The position numbers and the translations under genes are program-made. The notes beneath the pieces were generated by a model. The model was not told the origin of the DNA. It did no database searches and was given only the letters and a program-made list of their open reading frames with translations. Shown in pieces: positions 1 to 8,533 of a DNA stretch of 64,000 nt; positions within the stretch are counted from its first letter, which is position 1, and each line of letters begins with the position of its first letter. This stretch comes from an uncultured Lachnospiraceae bacterium (lineage in GTDB: Bacteria > Bacillota > Clostridia > Lachnospirales > Lachnospiraceae), in assembly GCA_910578885.1 (NCBI GenBank), contig CAJTSH010000002.1, forward strand, positions 1-64,000. The letters are read 5' to 3'.

Positions 1-82
1 TTCTTTTGTTATCTGGTGTATAGAAACTGATTAACAAGTAGTCATTCTTGGCTACATCATTATTATACTAGGGGGTGATAAG

Positions 83-571
83 GTGAAAGGCTTTGAGGAA
101 ATATACCGTGTGTATTTTGAAGATGTATTCCGGTTCCTGCGGGGGCTTACGGCGGATGAACATCTGGCAGAAGAATTAGCGGCAGAAACATTTTTCAAGG
201 CAATGCGGGGGATTGACTCCTTTAAGGGGGACTGTGATATCCGCGTCTGGCTCTGTCAGATTGCGAAAAACAGTTATTATACCTATCAGAAAAAGCAACA
301 GCGTATGGCAGGTGAGGAAGGACTGGAGCGGATGGCGGCGTCTGAGAAAAGCATCGAAAGTCTTTTCATCGACAAGGAGCTTGCCTTCCGTCTGCATCGA
401 ATTTTACATGAACTGGAGGAACCTTATAAGGAAATCTTTTCTTTGCGGGTATTTGGGGAATTGTCCTTTAAACAGATTGGGATATTATTTGGCAAGACAG
501 AACACTGGGCATGTGTTACATATCACCGTGCGAAGGAAAAAATACAAAATAGAATGGGGGAATCATCATGA
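83..571 (+). CDS. ECF-type RNA polymerase sigma factor (sigma-70 family)
   Basis: This 162-residue protein has the size and two-part layout of an extracytoplasmic-function sigma factor. Region 2 lies at about residues 5-70 (FEEIYRVYFEDVFRFL, then the AEELAAETFFKA stretch). Region 4 is at about 105-158, with the helix-turn-helix core LSFKQIGILFGKTEHW. It would direct RNA polymerase to a small regulon, probably including its own operon. The start is a GTG preceded by a GGGGTGA ribosome-binding site; no ATG closer to the family start is available. The stop overlaps the next gene (ATGA), which encodes a zinc-finger anti-sigma factor, the classic pairing. Family call is firm; target genes and signal are not visible. 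Confidence 0.93.
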   Translation: MKGFEEIYRVYFEDVFRFLRGLTADEHLAEELAAETFFKAMRGIDSFKGDCDIRVWLCQIAKNSYYTYQKKQQRMAGEEGLERMAASEKSIESLFIDKELAFRLHRILHELEEPYKEIFSLRVFGELSFKQIGILFGKTEHWACVTYHRAKEKIQNRMGESS

Positions 572-1119
572 AAATGGATTGTGAAGTAATAAGGGATTTA
601 TTACCTTTGTATGTAGAAGAAATTGCAAGCGAAAAAAGCAGGATGCTGGTAGAGGAACATCTGGCTGACTGCAGGGAATGCCAAAAACGGATGCAGCAGA
701 TGAGAGAGCCGGAACCACAGATTGTCCACAGTGCTGAGCCTATGAAGCGATTTCGGAGGGAAATGAAAAAGCATACGGCGGTGGCAGCGGCGCTTACCGC
801 ATTCATTACGGTGGCAGTTATTGTCGTTTTGTGGGGGCTGTTCTTTTTAGAAGGCTCTGATGCGATGGGGTATGGTCTGATTTGTTTTTACTGGCTTATG
901 CCGGTCTGCGCATTTGTGTGCACTCTGTTTGCGTCCATGAAAAAAAGTGGTTTTAATTATTTTCTGCCGCTTTTGTTTGGGCTGATTGGTCTGCTGCTGC
1001 CCTATCTGGTATCGCGTTCAACGGACTGGCTCTTTTTCTGGGTGGATTTGATTCCTGCGCTTGTGGGACTGGCGATTGGAACTGTCATTTGTGTTCGCAA
1101 TAATAAAAAGAAGAAGTAA
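568..1119 (+). CDS. Membrane-anchored zinc-finger anti-sigma factor
   Basis: The N-terminus carries a zf-HC2/ZAS-type motif (HLADCRECQ, about residues 31-39), which normally binds zinc and clamps the partner ECF sigma factor. After a charged linker the protein has about four hydrophobic segments (roughly residues 68-92, 95-118, 127-147 and 150-175), so it should sit in the cytoplasmic membrane with the zinc domain inside the cell. It overlaps the sigma-factor gene by 4 bases, indicating translational coupling and matched amounts. The sensing signal cannot be read from the sequence. At 183 residues it is a normal size for this class. Confidence 0.88.
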   Translation: MKMDCEVIRDLLPLYVEEIASEKSRMLVEEHLADCRECQKRMQQMREPEPQIVHSAEPMKRFRREMKKHTAVAAALTAFITVAVIVVLWGLFFLEGSDAMGYGLICFYWLMPVCAFVCTLFASMKKSGFNYFLPLLFGLIGLLLPYLVSRSTDWLFFWVDLIPALVGLAIGTVICVRNNKKKK

Positions 1120-1174
1120 GAGTTTGTTTGATACAAGAAAACTAAGTAATGAGATAGACTAAGAAAGGACACGA

Positions 1175-1523
1175 ATGAATAGGTTTTCGGTAGTTAGGAA
1201 AAGAGCAAAAAAGATAGTAGAAAAATATGGATTGGAACCGCCTTTCTATTCCGGTTTGTGAGCGTTGTGATCCCAATAGTTTATTGAAAAATATAGTAAA
1301 TGAGCTATATTGGGATGACGATAAAAAATATATGCTTCAAAGCATAAATGGTGTTTTGTCAGGTATGAATAGTACATATAAAAGTGCTTCAAGAGAAGAA
1401 TTGTATAACTGGGTGAAATATCGTTTTATGACGGATGAAAGATATCGGGAATTTTTTGTACATCCATTATTTGATAAATATATTGTTAATAAGATTAACA
1501 AGATGATTGCAATGAGGAAATAA
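1175..1523 (+). pseudogene. Small gene, probably split by a frameshift; function unknown
   Basis: An ATG at 1175 has a good ribosome-binding site (AAAGGA, 5 bases away) and opens a frame of only 28 residues (starting MNRFSVVRKRAKKI), ending at TGA 1259-1261. A second, 98-residue frame (ATG at 1227, stop at 1523) begins inside it but has no clear ribosome-binding site. It includes REELYNWVKYRF and ends KINKMIAMRK. The simplest reading is one gene of roughly 115-120 residues broken by a one-base indel. The alternative is a short upstream peptide coupled to a real 98-residue protein. I do not recognise the family. Confidence 0.5.
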
Positions 1524-1647
1524 ATAGTATTATGCCCAGTCAAAACCGGAGTTAGTAGAACGGGAATCAGTAAAGCTGCTCTAATGTGCATTATGATTTG
1601 TGTAAATATTATCTGCTTAAACAATTGAATAGTCAAAAAATTATAGG

Positions 1648-1690
1648 AAAAGGTGTCGTATTTTTGTAAATCAAAATATGACACCTTTTT
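1648..1690 (+). terminator. Rho-independent terminator (AAAAGGTGTC...GACACCTTTT)
   Basis: The arm at 1648-1664 pairs with 1673-1689 across an 8-base loop, with one G-T wobble, and ends in a T run. It lies downstream of the small broken gene and upstream of the secreted glucanase. The right arm is immediately followed by a second copy of its first 14 or so bases (1691-1706). Confidence 0.8.
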
Positions 1691-1815
1691 AAAATATGAC
1701 ACCTTATAGGCAAAACAAAAAAGATTTAAAATATAGTTTATCATATTAACGGAAATTGGCGCATATGGTTGCGCACGAATGTGAGGGGGAGCGGTTTTTT
1801 AAAGGAGGGACAAAT

Positions 1816-4800
1816 ATGGCAAAACGGAGAAACAGGGGGATATTCAAGAAGCTTGTATGCTTGGCTTTGACAGGCGTCATGCTTTTTGGAGAAGGAACAG
1901 CATTTGGAGCGTTTGGAGGCGGATTGGGCGCGGAACGGGTATCTGCCGATGAGACAACGGTCATTACGTCATTAGATTATTATGACAGCGCAAATGGAGC
2001 TTCACACACGGCATCCGGTGTGAAAGATGTAAGCTTTGGGTTTGTACTGCCGAAGTTTAACGGAAAGCCGTCGCAGGAACTGTCATTAGCAGATGTCCAA
2101 AACGATTTGGAGCTGCAGGTGTATGTAGACGGGACATGGACGAATATTGATGATATACCTGCTTTCCAGTTTAACAGCAACTGGGGATGGGAGTATCAGG
2201 TTTGGAGTGATACGGCTAACGGCTGGATCTGTTGGTTTAAGCTAAATGAGACGACAAAGCTGCGTTTTCACGGTATCACGAATGATGTAAATCTGGAATA
2301 TACGTTGACGGTAAATAAGCTGGATACATTTCCGGTCACAAGTCTTGGGTGTAAGACACCGGAGATTAAGGCAGATGCGACCGGCGGTGCTGCGATTGAC
2401 TGGTCGAACGTGATATTTAACGGAAACGACGCCATTAAGTATGCACAGGTAGAGGAAGATTTGGAGCTTCTGGTCGATAACAACGACGGAAAAGGCTTTG
2501 TGCCTCTTTTGGCGAATGCGGAATCGGGATTTATCTGGGACAATAACTTTGGGATTTATACGGACGGTAACGGCGGAATTTGGTTTAAAAATATTGACTG
2601 GTCGTTTACTGTGAGGATTCAGAAAAAGGATACTCCTGACATCTATACGGATGTGAAATTTACTTATACGGCTCCGGATCGGACGAATACAACGCTGACG
2701 CCTCACGACGGCACGACATTTAATGCGAATGATGCGGCAAACAACGTAGCGTCTCTGGCAATCGTCCTTCCGAAGATAAACGGCACGGAAGCGGTAAAGT
2801 CGGATTTGGACAGATTCGTATATGAGGTCTGTGATGGGGCGGTCTATGCAGATGGAAACTGGAGCGGCGGCGAGTGGATTGCACTTTCAGATTCGAGTAA
2901 CTGGATTTATCAGGACAGCGGATATAATAACTATTCCGCACAGCAGCAGTGGGGATATTTTGCGGATTATGTGTTTGGGCTCTGGTTCCAGCCGGTCAGG
3001 GATAATACCTATCTGCGCATTGGGTATAAGGAAGAAAGCGGAGAAGTAAGAGACAATAACTGGATTTATTATACATTAATCGGAAATCCGAATGCAAAGT
3101 TCCCGGATGTATCGGACATGACGCCGATTAAGGTTGACAATGAAGGCGAGCCGAGCGGCGACGTTACTTCTGTGGAAGCGCCGGAAGGCTGGCAGCTGCT
3201 CTGGAATGACGAGTTTAACGGAAATACGGTGGATGATTCCAAGTGGAGCAACCAGACCGGATTCTTTATTGATGAAAATGACTACACGACAAGCGGCTGG
3301 GGAAATAAAGAGCTGGAATATTATACGGACAGTCCGGAAAATACGTCAGTTGCAGACGGAAAATTAAAGCTTACCTTAAAGAAGGATCCGAAGACTTTCT
3401 ATGATACGCAGAACCGTCCGGCAGAAGCATTATATTCTTCGGGCAAGCTGATTTCACAGAATAAGTTCTCTGTAAAATACGGACGCGTGGATTTTCGCGC
3501 AAAGCTTCCTGCAGGCAACGGAATCTGGCCGGCGCTGTGGATGATGCCGAATGATGATATCTATGGCGGGTGGGCGATGTCCGGTGAGATTGATGTGTTT
3601 GAAGGAAGAGGGCGTACGCCGGAGATTGCATATGGAACATTGCATTACGGCTCCGTATGGCCGGGAGATTTAGAATCCGGCGATAAGATGAATATGAACA
3701 ATACAGAAGGCGTCGGATCGGACATGACGAATTGGCATGTATACAGTCTTGTCTGGGAAGAAGGCAATATTAAGATGTATGTAGACGGAATCTGTTATAT
3801 GAAGCGGAAAGCAGACAGCTGGAATTCGGCGGGTGCGCCGAATAACCCGAATGCTCCGTTCGACCAGAGATTTTATCTGATCATGAATCTGGCGGCAGGC
3901 GGATATTTTGACGGATTGATTTCGCCGGATTTTGATACATTTACATCAACAGATATGTTTGTGGATTACGTCCGCGTTTATCAGCGTCAGGTAGAAGAGG
4001 GCGAGGATGAGAAAAACGACACCAACGAGGGAATGACTACAAACGGCGTGGATGATGGGCTTTATGGAGATTATAAGATTGGAAAAGTAATTCCGGCAAC
4101 AGGATTGACCTTGAACAAAGAGACGTTGTCTTTAAGCGCCGGTGCGTCTGAGACATTGACTGCAACGGTTGAACCGGCTAATGCAACCAATAAGAGTATT
4201 ACATGGACGTCTTCCGACGAGTCCGTGGCGACAGTTAAGAACGGCGTGGTAAAAGCATTAAAGACAGGTTCTGCAACAATTACTGCAAAGCTTGGTGATT
4301 TTACCAAGACCTGTGCCGTAACGGTAACAGGAACAAATGTAACAGGTATTTCGTTAGATAAGACAACTTTGGCGCTGAATGTCGGAGAGACCGGAAAATT
4401 AAAGGCGACTGTCAGCCCGGCAGACGCAAGCAATAAGGGCGTAATATGGTCATCCTCTGATAAGACAGTGGCAACTGTAGCGGAAGATGGAACGGTAAAG
4501 GCGGTAAAGGCAGGCGAAACAACGATTACTGCGGCTGCAGAAGGCGGAAACTTTAAAGCGTCCTGCAAGGTAACTGTAACAAAAGAAATCATACCGGTTG
4601 CCTCTATCAGCCTTAATAAGTCGGAACTGTCACTTAAGGCGGGAAGCAGCGAAAACTTAACAGCGACGGTTCTTCCGCAAAATGCCGACGATAAGTCGGT
4701 AATCTGGTCAAGTTCGAATGAACGAGTGGCTACAGTAGTCAATGGCAAAGTAACGGCATTGAAGATGGGTGAAGTTGTCATTACAGCGACAACGGTAGAT

Positions 4801-6705
4801 GGAGCGAAACAGGCACGATGCGCAGTGACCGTAACGGACAGCGGTTCTTCTTCGAATGAGAGACAGGAGACCGGATGCGAGATTAAAGACGGAAATATTG
4901 TTATCTATGAAAAGGAAAATAATGTTATTTTCCACACATTTATAGATTCGGCGGATGGAGAGATTAATCCTGCTCAGGTTGGTGCGGATGCGACAGCGCA
5001 GAACGGAGAGTATTGGGAGCATGTGATTACGAATGGCGCAGAAACATATGCAGATAAGTATCTGGCATATTGGTTTAATGTCAGCCCTACGCCGGTGGTC
5101 ATAAAGGTAAGCGATATACCTAATGCAGATGCGCCGGCATTGACGAAATATGCAATCAAGTTCTATCAGCAGAATACATCCCTTGATGGGTATGATCTTG
5201 TGGCTACAGAATATGAGAAAGGAACAATTGGTACGGAGGTTTCTCCGGAGCCTGTTTCGTATACAGGATTTGCCTTGAATGAGAATGCGCCGGGCTCCAA
5301 AACAAGCGGTATCATCGCTGAAGGAGACAGCTTAGAGCTTGCGTTCTACTATGATAGAAATACATACAAATATACCTATGCATATAACAATGGTTCTGCC
5401 AATAAGGAAGGCGATTATACATATGGCGTAGGAGTTGAATCATTTGAGATACCTGTTAGGGAAGGCTATACCTTTGAGGGTTGGTATGAAGAAGAATCAT
5501 TTGTAACAAAGGTGACCGAAATCACTGGTTTAAGCACCGGAGATGTGACGTTGTATGCGAAATGGATTCAGGATGCGGATGCAGCAGTTCCGACAATCAA
5601 AACTCAGCCGACGGGCAAGATCTATACGGTAGGCGCTGTGGCAGAGGCATTGATCGTAGAGGCTGAAGCGGCAGACGGAGGAACCTTAAGCTATCAGTGG
5701 TATCAGAATACGGCTAACGATGTAGAAGGAGCATCGGCAATTGACGGAGCAACTTCTGCAAGCTACACGCCAAGTGTGGAAGCGGAAGGAACGACCTACT
5801 ACTATTGTGTAGTAACAAATACGAATGGAACAGCGACGGCAGCCGCAACGACAAATGCAGCGGCAATTGTTGTAAATGCAGCAGTGCCGCCAAAGCCAAC
5901 AACATACACTGTAACCTTTAATTCCAACGGTGGAACAAGCGTGGCAGCCCAGACCGTTGAGGCTGGGAAAACTGCAAAAACGCCGACGGCGCCGACCAGA
6001 AGCGGTTACACATTTGCAGGCTGGTACAACGGGGCAGCAGCATATAACTTCAATACGCCGGTAAATTCAAACCTGACTCTGACTGCAAAATGGAATGCTA
6101 ATAACCAAGGCGGAAACAACCAAGGCGGAAACAACCAAGGCAATGAAGTAAAGGTAGCCAACGTTAGTATTACCAGAAACTCCAAGAAGATTGCAGCAGG
6201 CAAGAAGATTACCTTAAAGGCAAATGTTACTCCGGCTAATGCATTCAACAAGAAGGTGACATGGAAGAGCAGTAATACGAAATACGCAACAGTCAGCCAG
6301 AGCGGTGTTGTAACCACGAAGAAAGCAGGGGCAGGAAAGACAGTTACGATTATTGCAACTGCGCAGGATGGAAGCAACAAGAAAGCTGCTTACAAGATCA
6401 CGATTATGAATAAGGCTGTTAAAAAGGTAAAATTGACAGCAAAGACTAAGACAGTGAAGGCTGGTAAGAAGCTGACGGTAAAGGCAACGGTAACCCTGAC
6501 TGCGAAGATTGACAAGAAGTCAAAGTCTACGAATGCAAACAAGACCTTAGAGTGGAAGTCAAGCAATACGAAGTATGCAACAGTAAATAGCAAGGGTGTT
6601 GTGGCTACAAAGAAGGCAGGCAAGGGCAAGACGGTAACAATTACTGCGACTGCTACAGATGGAAGCAAGAAGAAAGCAACCATCAAGATTAAAATTACCA
6701 AATAA
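1816..6705 (+). CDS. Secreted multidomain GH16 beta-glucanase (laminarinase-like) with Ig-like repeats
   Basis: A 1629-residue exported protein. The start at 1816 is preferred over an upstream in-frame ATG (1756) because AAGGAGGG sits just before it and a signal peptide follows (basic MAKRRNRG, hydrophobic LVCLALTGVMLF). Residues about 50-440 hold three Trp/Asp-rich modules that resemble each other. The GH16 catalytic domain spans about 457-720 with the signature GEIDVFEG: E591 nucleophile, D593, E596 acid/base. This supports an endo-1,3- or 1,3-1,4-beta-glucanase. Then follow three Big_2 Ig-like repeats (about 759-1008), an InlB/Flg_new-like repeat (about 1175-1252), an Ig-like module (about 1259-1355), a second InlB-like repeat (about 1364-1427), an NQGG linker and two lysine-rich Big_2-like modules to the end. 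No LPxTG anchor; the basic tail may hold it to the wall. Confidence 0.9.
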   Translation: MAKRRNRGIFKKLVCLALTGVMLFGEGTAFGAFGGGLGAERVSADETTVITSLDYYDSANGASHTASGVKDVSFGFVLPKFNGKPSQELSLADVQNDLELQVYVDGTWTNIDDIPAFQFNSNWGWEYQVWSDTANGWICWFKLNETTKLRFHGITNDVNLEYTLTVNKLDTFPVTSLGCKTPEIKADATGGAAIDWSNVIFNGNDAIKYAQVEEDLELLVDNNDGKGFVPLLANAESGFIWDNNFGIYTDGNGGIWFKNIDWSFTVRIQKKDTPDIYTDVKFTYTAPDRTNTTLTPHDGTTFNANDAANNVASLAIVLPKINGTEAVKSDLDRFVYEVCDGAVYADGNWSGGEWIALSDSSNWIYQDSGYNNYSAQQQWGYFADYVFGLWFQPVRDNTYLRIGYKEESGEVRDNNWIYYTLIGNPNAKFPDVSDMTPIKVDNEGEPSGDVTSVEAPEGWQLLWNDEFNGNTVDDSKWSNQTGFFIDENDYTTSGWGNKELEYYTDSPENTSVADGKLKLTLKKDPKTFYDTQNRPAEALYSSGKLISQNKFSVKYGRVDFRAKLPAGNGIWPALWMMPNDDIYGGWAMSGEIDVFEGRGRTPEIAYGTLHYGSVWPGDLESGDKMNMNNTEGVGSDMTNWHVYSLVWEEGNIKMYVDGICYMKRKADSWNSAGAPNNPNAPFDQRFYLIMNLAAGGYFDGLISPDFDTFTSTDMFVDYVRVYQRQVEEGEDEKNDTNEGMTTNGVDDGLYGDYKIGKVIPATGLTLNKETLSLSAGASETLTATVEPANATNKSITWTSSDESVATVKNGVVKALKTGSATITAKLGDFTKTCAVTVTGTNVTGISLDKTTLALNVGETGKLKATVSPADASNKGVIWSSSDKTVATVAEDGTVKAVKAGETTITAAAEGGNFKASCKVTVTKEIIPVASISLNKSELSLKAGSSENLTATVLPQNADDKSVIWSSSNERVATVVNGKVTALKMGEVVITATTVDGAKQARCAVTVTDSGSSSNERQETGCEIKDGNIVIYEKENNVIFHTFIDSADGEINPAQVGADATAQNGEYWEHVITNGAETYADKYLAYWFNVSPTPVVIKVSDIPNADAPALTKYAIKFYQQNTSLDGYDLVATEYEKGTIGTEVSPEPVSYTGFALNENAPGSKTSGIIAEGDSLELAFYYDRNTYKYTYAYNNGSANKEGDYTYGVGVESFEIPVREGYTFEGWYEEESFVTKVTEITGLSTGDVTLYAKWIQDADAAVPTIKTQPTGKIYTVGAVAEALIVEAEAADGGTLSYQWYQNTANDVEGASAIDGATSASYTPSVEAEGTTYYYCVVTNTNGTATAAATTNAAAIVVNAAVPPKPTTYTVTFNSNGGTSVAAQTVEAGKTAKTPTAPTRSGYTFAGWYNGAAAYNFNTPVNSNLTLTAKWNANNQGGNNQGGNNQGNEVKVANVSITRNSKKIAAGKKITLKANVTPANAFNKKVTWKSSNTKYATVSQSGVVTTKKAGAGKTVTIIATAQDGSNKKAAYKITIMNKAVKKVKLTAKTKTVKAGKKLTVKATVTLTAKIDKKSKSTNANKTLEWKSSNTKYATVNSKGVVATKKAGKGKTVTITATATDGSKKKATIKIKITK
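6103..6141 (+). repeat. 15-bp in-frame tandem repeat encoding NQGGN linker
   Basis: Two full and one partial copies of AACCAAGGCGGAAAC lie inside the glucanase gene and encode a flexible Asn/Gln/Gly linker between the second InlB-like repeat and the lysine-rich C-terminal modules. Copy number could vary between strains by slippage without breaking the frame. Confidence 0.9.
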
Positions 6706-6750
6706 TAGCATAATTGTTTATTGTTGGGTACATGGTAAACGATGAATGGA

Positions 6751-6802
6751 AGGGGCTGTCACAAAACAGATGGAGAAAATGATCTGTGGAGTGACAGCCT
6801 CT
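6751..6802. terminator. Strong hairpin after the glucanase gene; terminator or mobile-element remnant
   Basis: Outer arms AGGGGCTGTCAC (6751-6762) and GTGACAGCCTCT (6791-6802) pair with one G-T wobble, and inner arms ACAGAT / ATCTGT pair inside them. There is no clean T run after the stem, so it may be a factor-assisted terminator. The GGGGCTGTCAC arm also resembles insertion-sequence ends, so a short non-autonomous element remnant is possible. Confidence 0.5.
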
Positions 6803-6874
6803 TCAGAATATAAATATGTATAAAAAAACAAAAAGTCCACATGCTATAGAAAACCAAAGTCAGGAGAAACGCAT

Positions 6875-7120
6875 ATGGAAAGAATAGAGCCGACAGTAGA
6901 GAACAAAGAAGATGTCAAACGCGCTCCGGGCAGCGCCGGAGAGGAGCGGGACGTCATACGGGATGTAAAAATCGAAGATTACGATTATCTTGCCAACTCC
7001 GCTACAGGGATGGATTGTACGGGACTGATGAACCGCACACCGGTAGATGAAGCGGAAATGGCGTCGTATCAGCAGACGTATCAGTATCTTCCGCCAAACG
7101 TGAAAATAGGGAAACGCTGA
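6875..7120 (+). CDS. Small acidic protein, function unknown
   Basis: 81 residues, no signal peptide and no membrane segment. The ATG has an AGGAGA ribosome-binding site 6 bases away, which supports a real gene. The centre is distinctive (EDYDYLANSATGMDCTGLM), with one cysteine at about residue 48, and the C-terminus is Tyr/Gln-rich then basic. It stands alone between the glucanase and a convergent gene pair. I cannot assign a family or role. Confidence 0.6.
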   Translation: MERIEPTVENKEDVKRAPGSAGEERDVIRDVKIEDYDYLANSATGMDCTGLMNRTPVDEAEMASYQQTYQYLPPNVKIGKR

Positions 7121-7139
7121 TGAAAGCGCTTTCTTAAAT

Positions 7140-7502
7140 TCACCGCAGCCGGCGGATAAGACAAAAGATACCTCGGAAATATAGGGAAAACAGACCGAAT
7201 CCACCAAGAAAGCCGGTAATCAGCCGGCGGATATTGGTGGATTCTTTGATTCCGGTTTCCTGGATGCTCCAGTCAATTCCCATCAGAGAAAGAAAAAAGA
7301 CTGCCCATTTGGCGGGGAGAACCTTTTTCATAAGGAAAAGAAAAATGGCTGCCATGTGACCGAAAAATACGCCGGTGCATCTTGCGCAGACCGGAAATTG
7401 TTTACCTTTGTAGAAAAAGCTGCGCTCCGGCATCTGATGGCAGCCACTGTAATTGCCTAGTATCCGGATAAGTTCTAAAAATGATTGCCGCAATCCTGAC
7501 AT
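7140..7502 (-). CDS. DUF2085 family small membrane protein
   Basis: 120 residues from the ATG at 7502, chosen because AAAGGTGAT lies just upstream of it; a longer in-frame version would run far into the neighbouring gene. The motif CHQMPERSF followed by FPVCARCTG is the hallmark of DUF2085, in which the Cys/His residues probably bind a metal. Three hydrophobic segments follow (about residues 44-60, 66-82 and 96-115). The biochemical role of the family is unknown to me. It overlaps the end of the upstream zinc-ribbon gene by 28 bases, so the two are probably co-transcribed. Confidence 0.8.
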   Translation of the reverse strand: MSGLRQSFLELIRILGNYSGCHQMPERSFFYKGKQFPVCARCTGVFFGHMAAIFLFLMKKVLPAKWAVFFLSLMGIDWSIQETGIKESTNIRRLITGFLGGFGLFSLYFRGIFCLIRRLR

Positions 7503-7705
7503 ACGTGTATCACCTTTGTATATGTAGTGGTTTTGTGTTTTTCTTTTCCCATACCGCATAGTCCGCATAAGACTCCTGGAATGCTAAAGAGAAGATAGCC
7601 CAGACATGCCTTAATCCAGCCGAAGCCTTTGACTTTGCGGGTTGTTTTCGTGTCTGTGAGTGTCTGCGTCGTAACGTTGTTGCTTCCGCATTTCGGACAA
7701 ATCAT
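7475..7705 (-). CDS. Small zinc-ribbon membrane protein
   Basis: 76 residues. The start at 7705 is favoured because GGAGG sits 8 bases upstream; an ATG 15 bases earlier would place the ribosome-binding site inside the coding region. Two CxxC pairs (CPKCGS near residue 4 and CQDCGN near the C-terminus) form a zinc ribbon around a hydrophobic hairpin rich in Gly, Leu and Cys (about residues 30-52). Similar small proteins are common in Firmicutes and lack a defined function. It leads a two-gene operon with the DUF2085 gene. Confidence 0.7.
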   Translation of the reverse strand: MICPKCGSNNVTTQTLTDTKTTRKVKGFGWIKACLGYLLFSIPGVLCGLCGMGKEKHKTTTYTKVIHVCQDCGNHF

Positions 7706-7801
7706 AGTGTGTGCCTCCATATCAATAAAAGAAAATATTTGAACTATAATTATGTTGCATCATTTGCAGGCTGATAGTATCATATTAAGCGTATAATATT
7801 G

Positions 7802-7831
7802 ATGATATAATATCTGTTAACATTATATCAT
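7802..7831. promoter_or_regulatory. 10-bp inverted repeat upstream of the bceR-like gene
   Basis: ATGATATAAT (7802-7811) and ATTATATCAT (7822-7831) are perfect inverted repeats spaced by 10 bases, in the AT-rich gap between the divergent zinc-ribbon and response-regulator genes. It could be an operator or a leader hairpin; a TATAAT -10 hexamer is embedded in the left arm. Confidence 0.4.
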
Positions 7832-7861
7832 AATAAAACAGAAATGGATAGACTTAGTATG

Positions 7862-8533
7862 ATGTACAAAATTTTTATTGTTGAGGATGATGTGATTATT
7901 GCACGAAGTATGATGCATCATTTGGAATCGTGGGAATACGAAGTGCATTGCGTGGAGGATTTTTCGAATGTGATGACGGAATTTGCGGCGTTTGAACCGC
8001 AGCTGGTTCTGATGGATATTACGCTGCCTTTTTATAATGGTTATCATTGGTGCAATGAAATCCGCAAGATATCGAAAGTTCCGGTTATCTTTGTTTCTTC
8101 GGCGTCGGATAACATGAATATTGTAATGGCGGTAAATATGGGGGCGGATGATTTCATTTCCAAACCGTTCGATCTGGATGTGCTGACAGTAAAGATTCAG
8201 GCAATGCTCAGACGCAGCTATGATTTTGCCGGAACAGGCACAATATTAGAGCACCGGGGCGCAATGCTGAACTTGACGGAAGCGACGCTCACTTATCAGG
8301 ATAAGAAGCTGGAGCTGACCAAAAATGATCTCCGAATCTTGCAGGTTCTGACAGAGAATAAAGAAAAGGTAGTAAGCAGAGATACGTTGATGACAAAGCT
8401 GTGGGAAAGTGACAGCTATGTAGATGAAAACACACTTTCTGTCAATATGAACCGCTTGCGCAAGAAATTAGAAAGCGTTGGTCTTACAGACTATATTATC
8501 ACGAAGAAAGGGATAGGGTATCGTCTGGGATGA
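7862..8533 (+). CDS. bceR: OmpR/BceR-type response regulator
   Basis: A 223-residue two-component regulator. The receiver domain (about 1-115) starts MYKIFIVEDD, with acidic residues in VEDD, the phosphoacceptor Asp in LVLMDITLP and the conserved Lys in ISKPFD. The C-terminal winged helix of the OmpR/PhoB class covers about 130-220 and contains LTKNDLRILQ and YVDENTLSVNMNRLRKKL. The start is placed at the family-typical MYKIF; an ATG 18 bases upstream is possible, and neither has a clear ribosome-binding site. Its stop overlaps the kinase start. With the intramembrane-sensing kinase and ABC transporter downstream it forms a Bce-like module, usually induced by cell-wall-active antimicrobial peptides. 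Confidence 0.9.
   Translation: MYKIFIVEDDVIIARSMMHHLESWEYEVHCVEDFSNVMTEFAAFEPQLVLMDITLPFYNGYHWCNEIRKISKVPVIFVSSASDNMNIVMAVNMGADDFISKPFDLDVLTVKIQAMLRRSYDFAGTGTILEHRGAMLNLTEATLTYQDKKLELTKNDLRILQVLTENKEKVVSRDTLMTKLWESDSYVDENTLSVNMNRLRKKLESVGLTDYIITKKGIGYRLG

Noticed and set aside
4071..4781. 236-residue minus-strand frame opposite the Ig-like repeats of the glucanase
   Set aside because: It is the antisense shadow of the repetitive Thr/Ala/Val-rich coding sequence, has no ribosome-binding site and no domain.
6006..6701. Two hydrophobic minus-strand frames opposite the glucanase tail
   Set aside because: The Lys-rich sense strand (AAG/AAA codons) automatically reads as Leu/Phe on the other strand; no start signals.
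7121..7134. TGAAAGCGCTTTCT, a near-perfect catabolite response (cre) site
   Set aside because: It lies between the 3' ends of two convergent genes, with no promoter it could control, so it is more likely a chance palindrome or a weak terminator stem.
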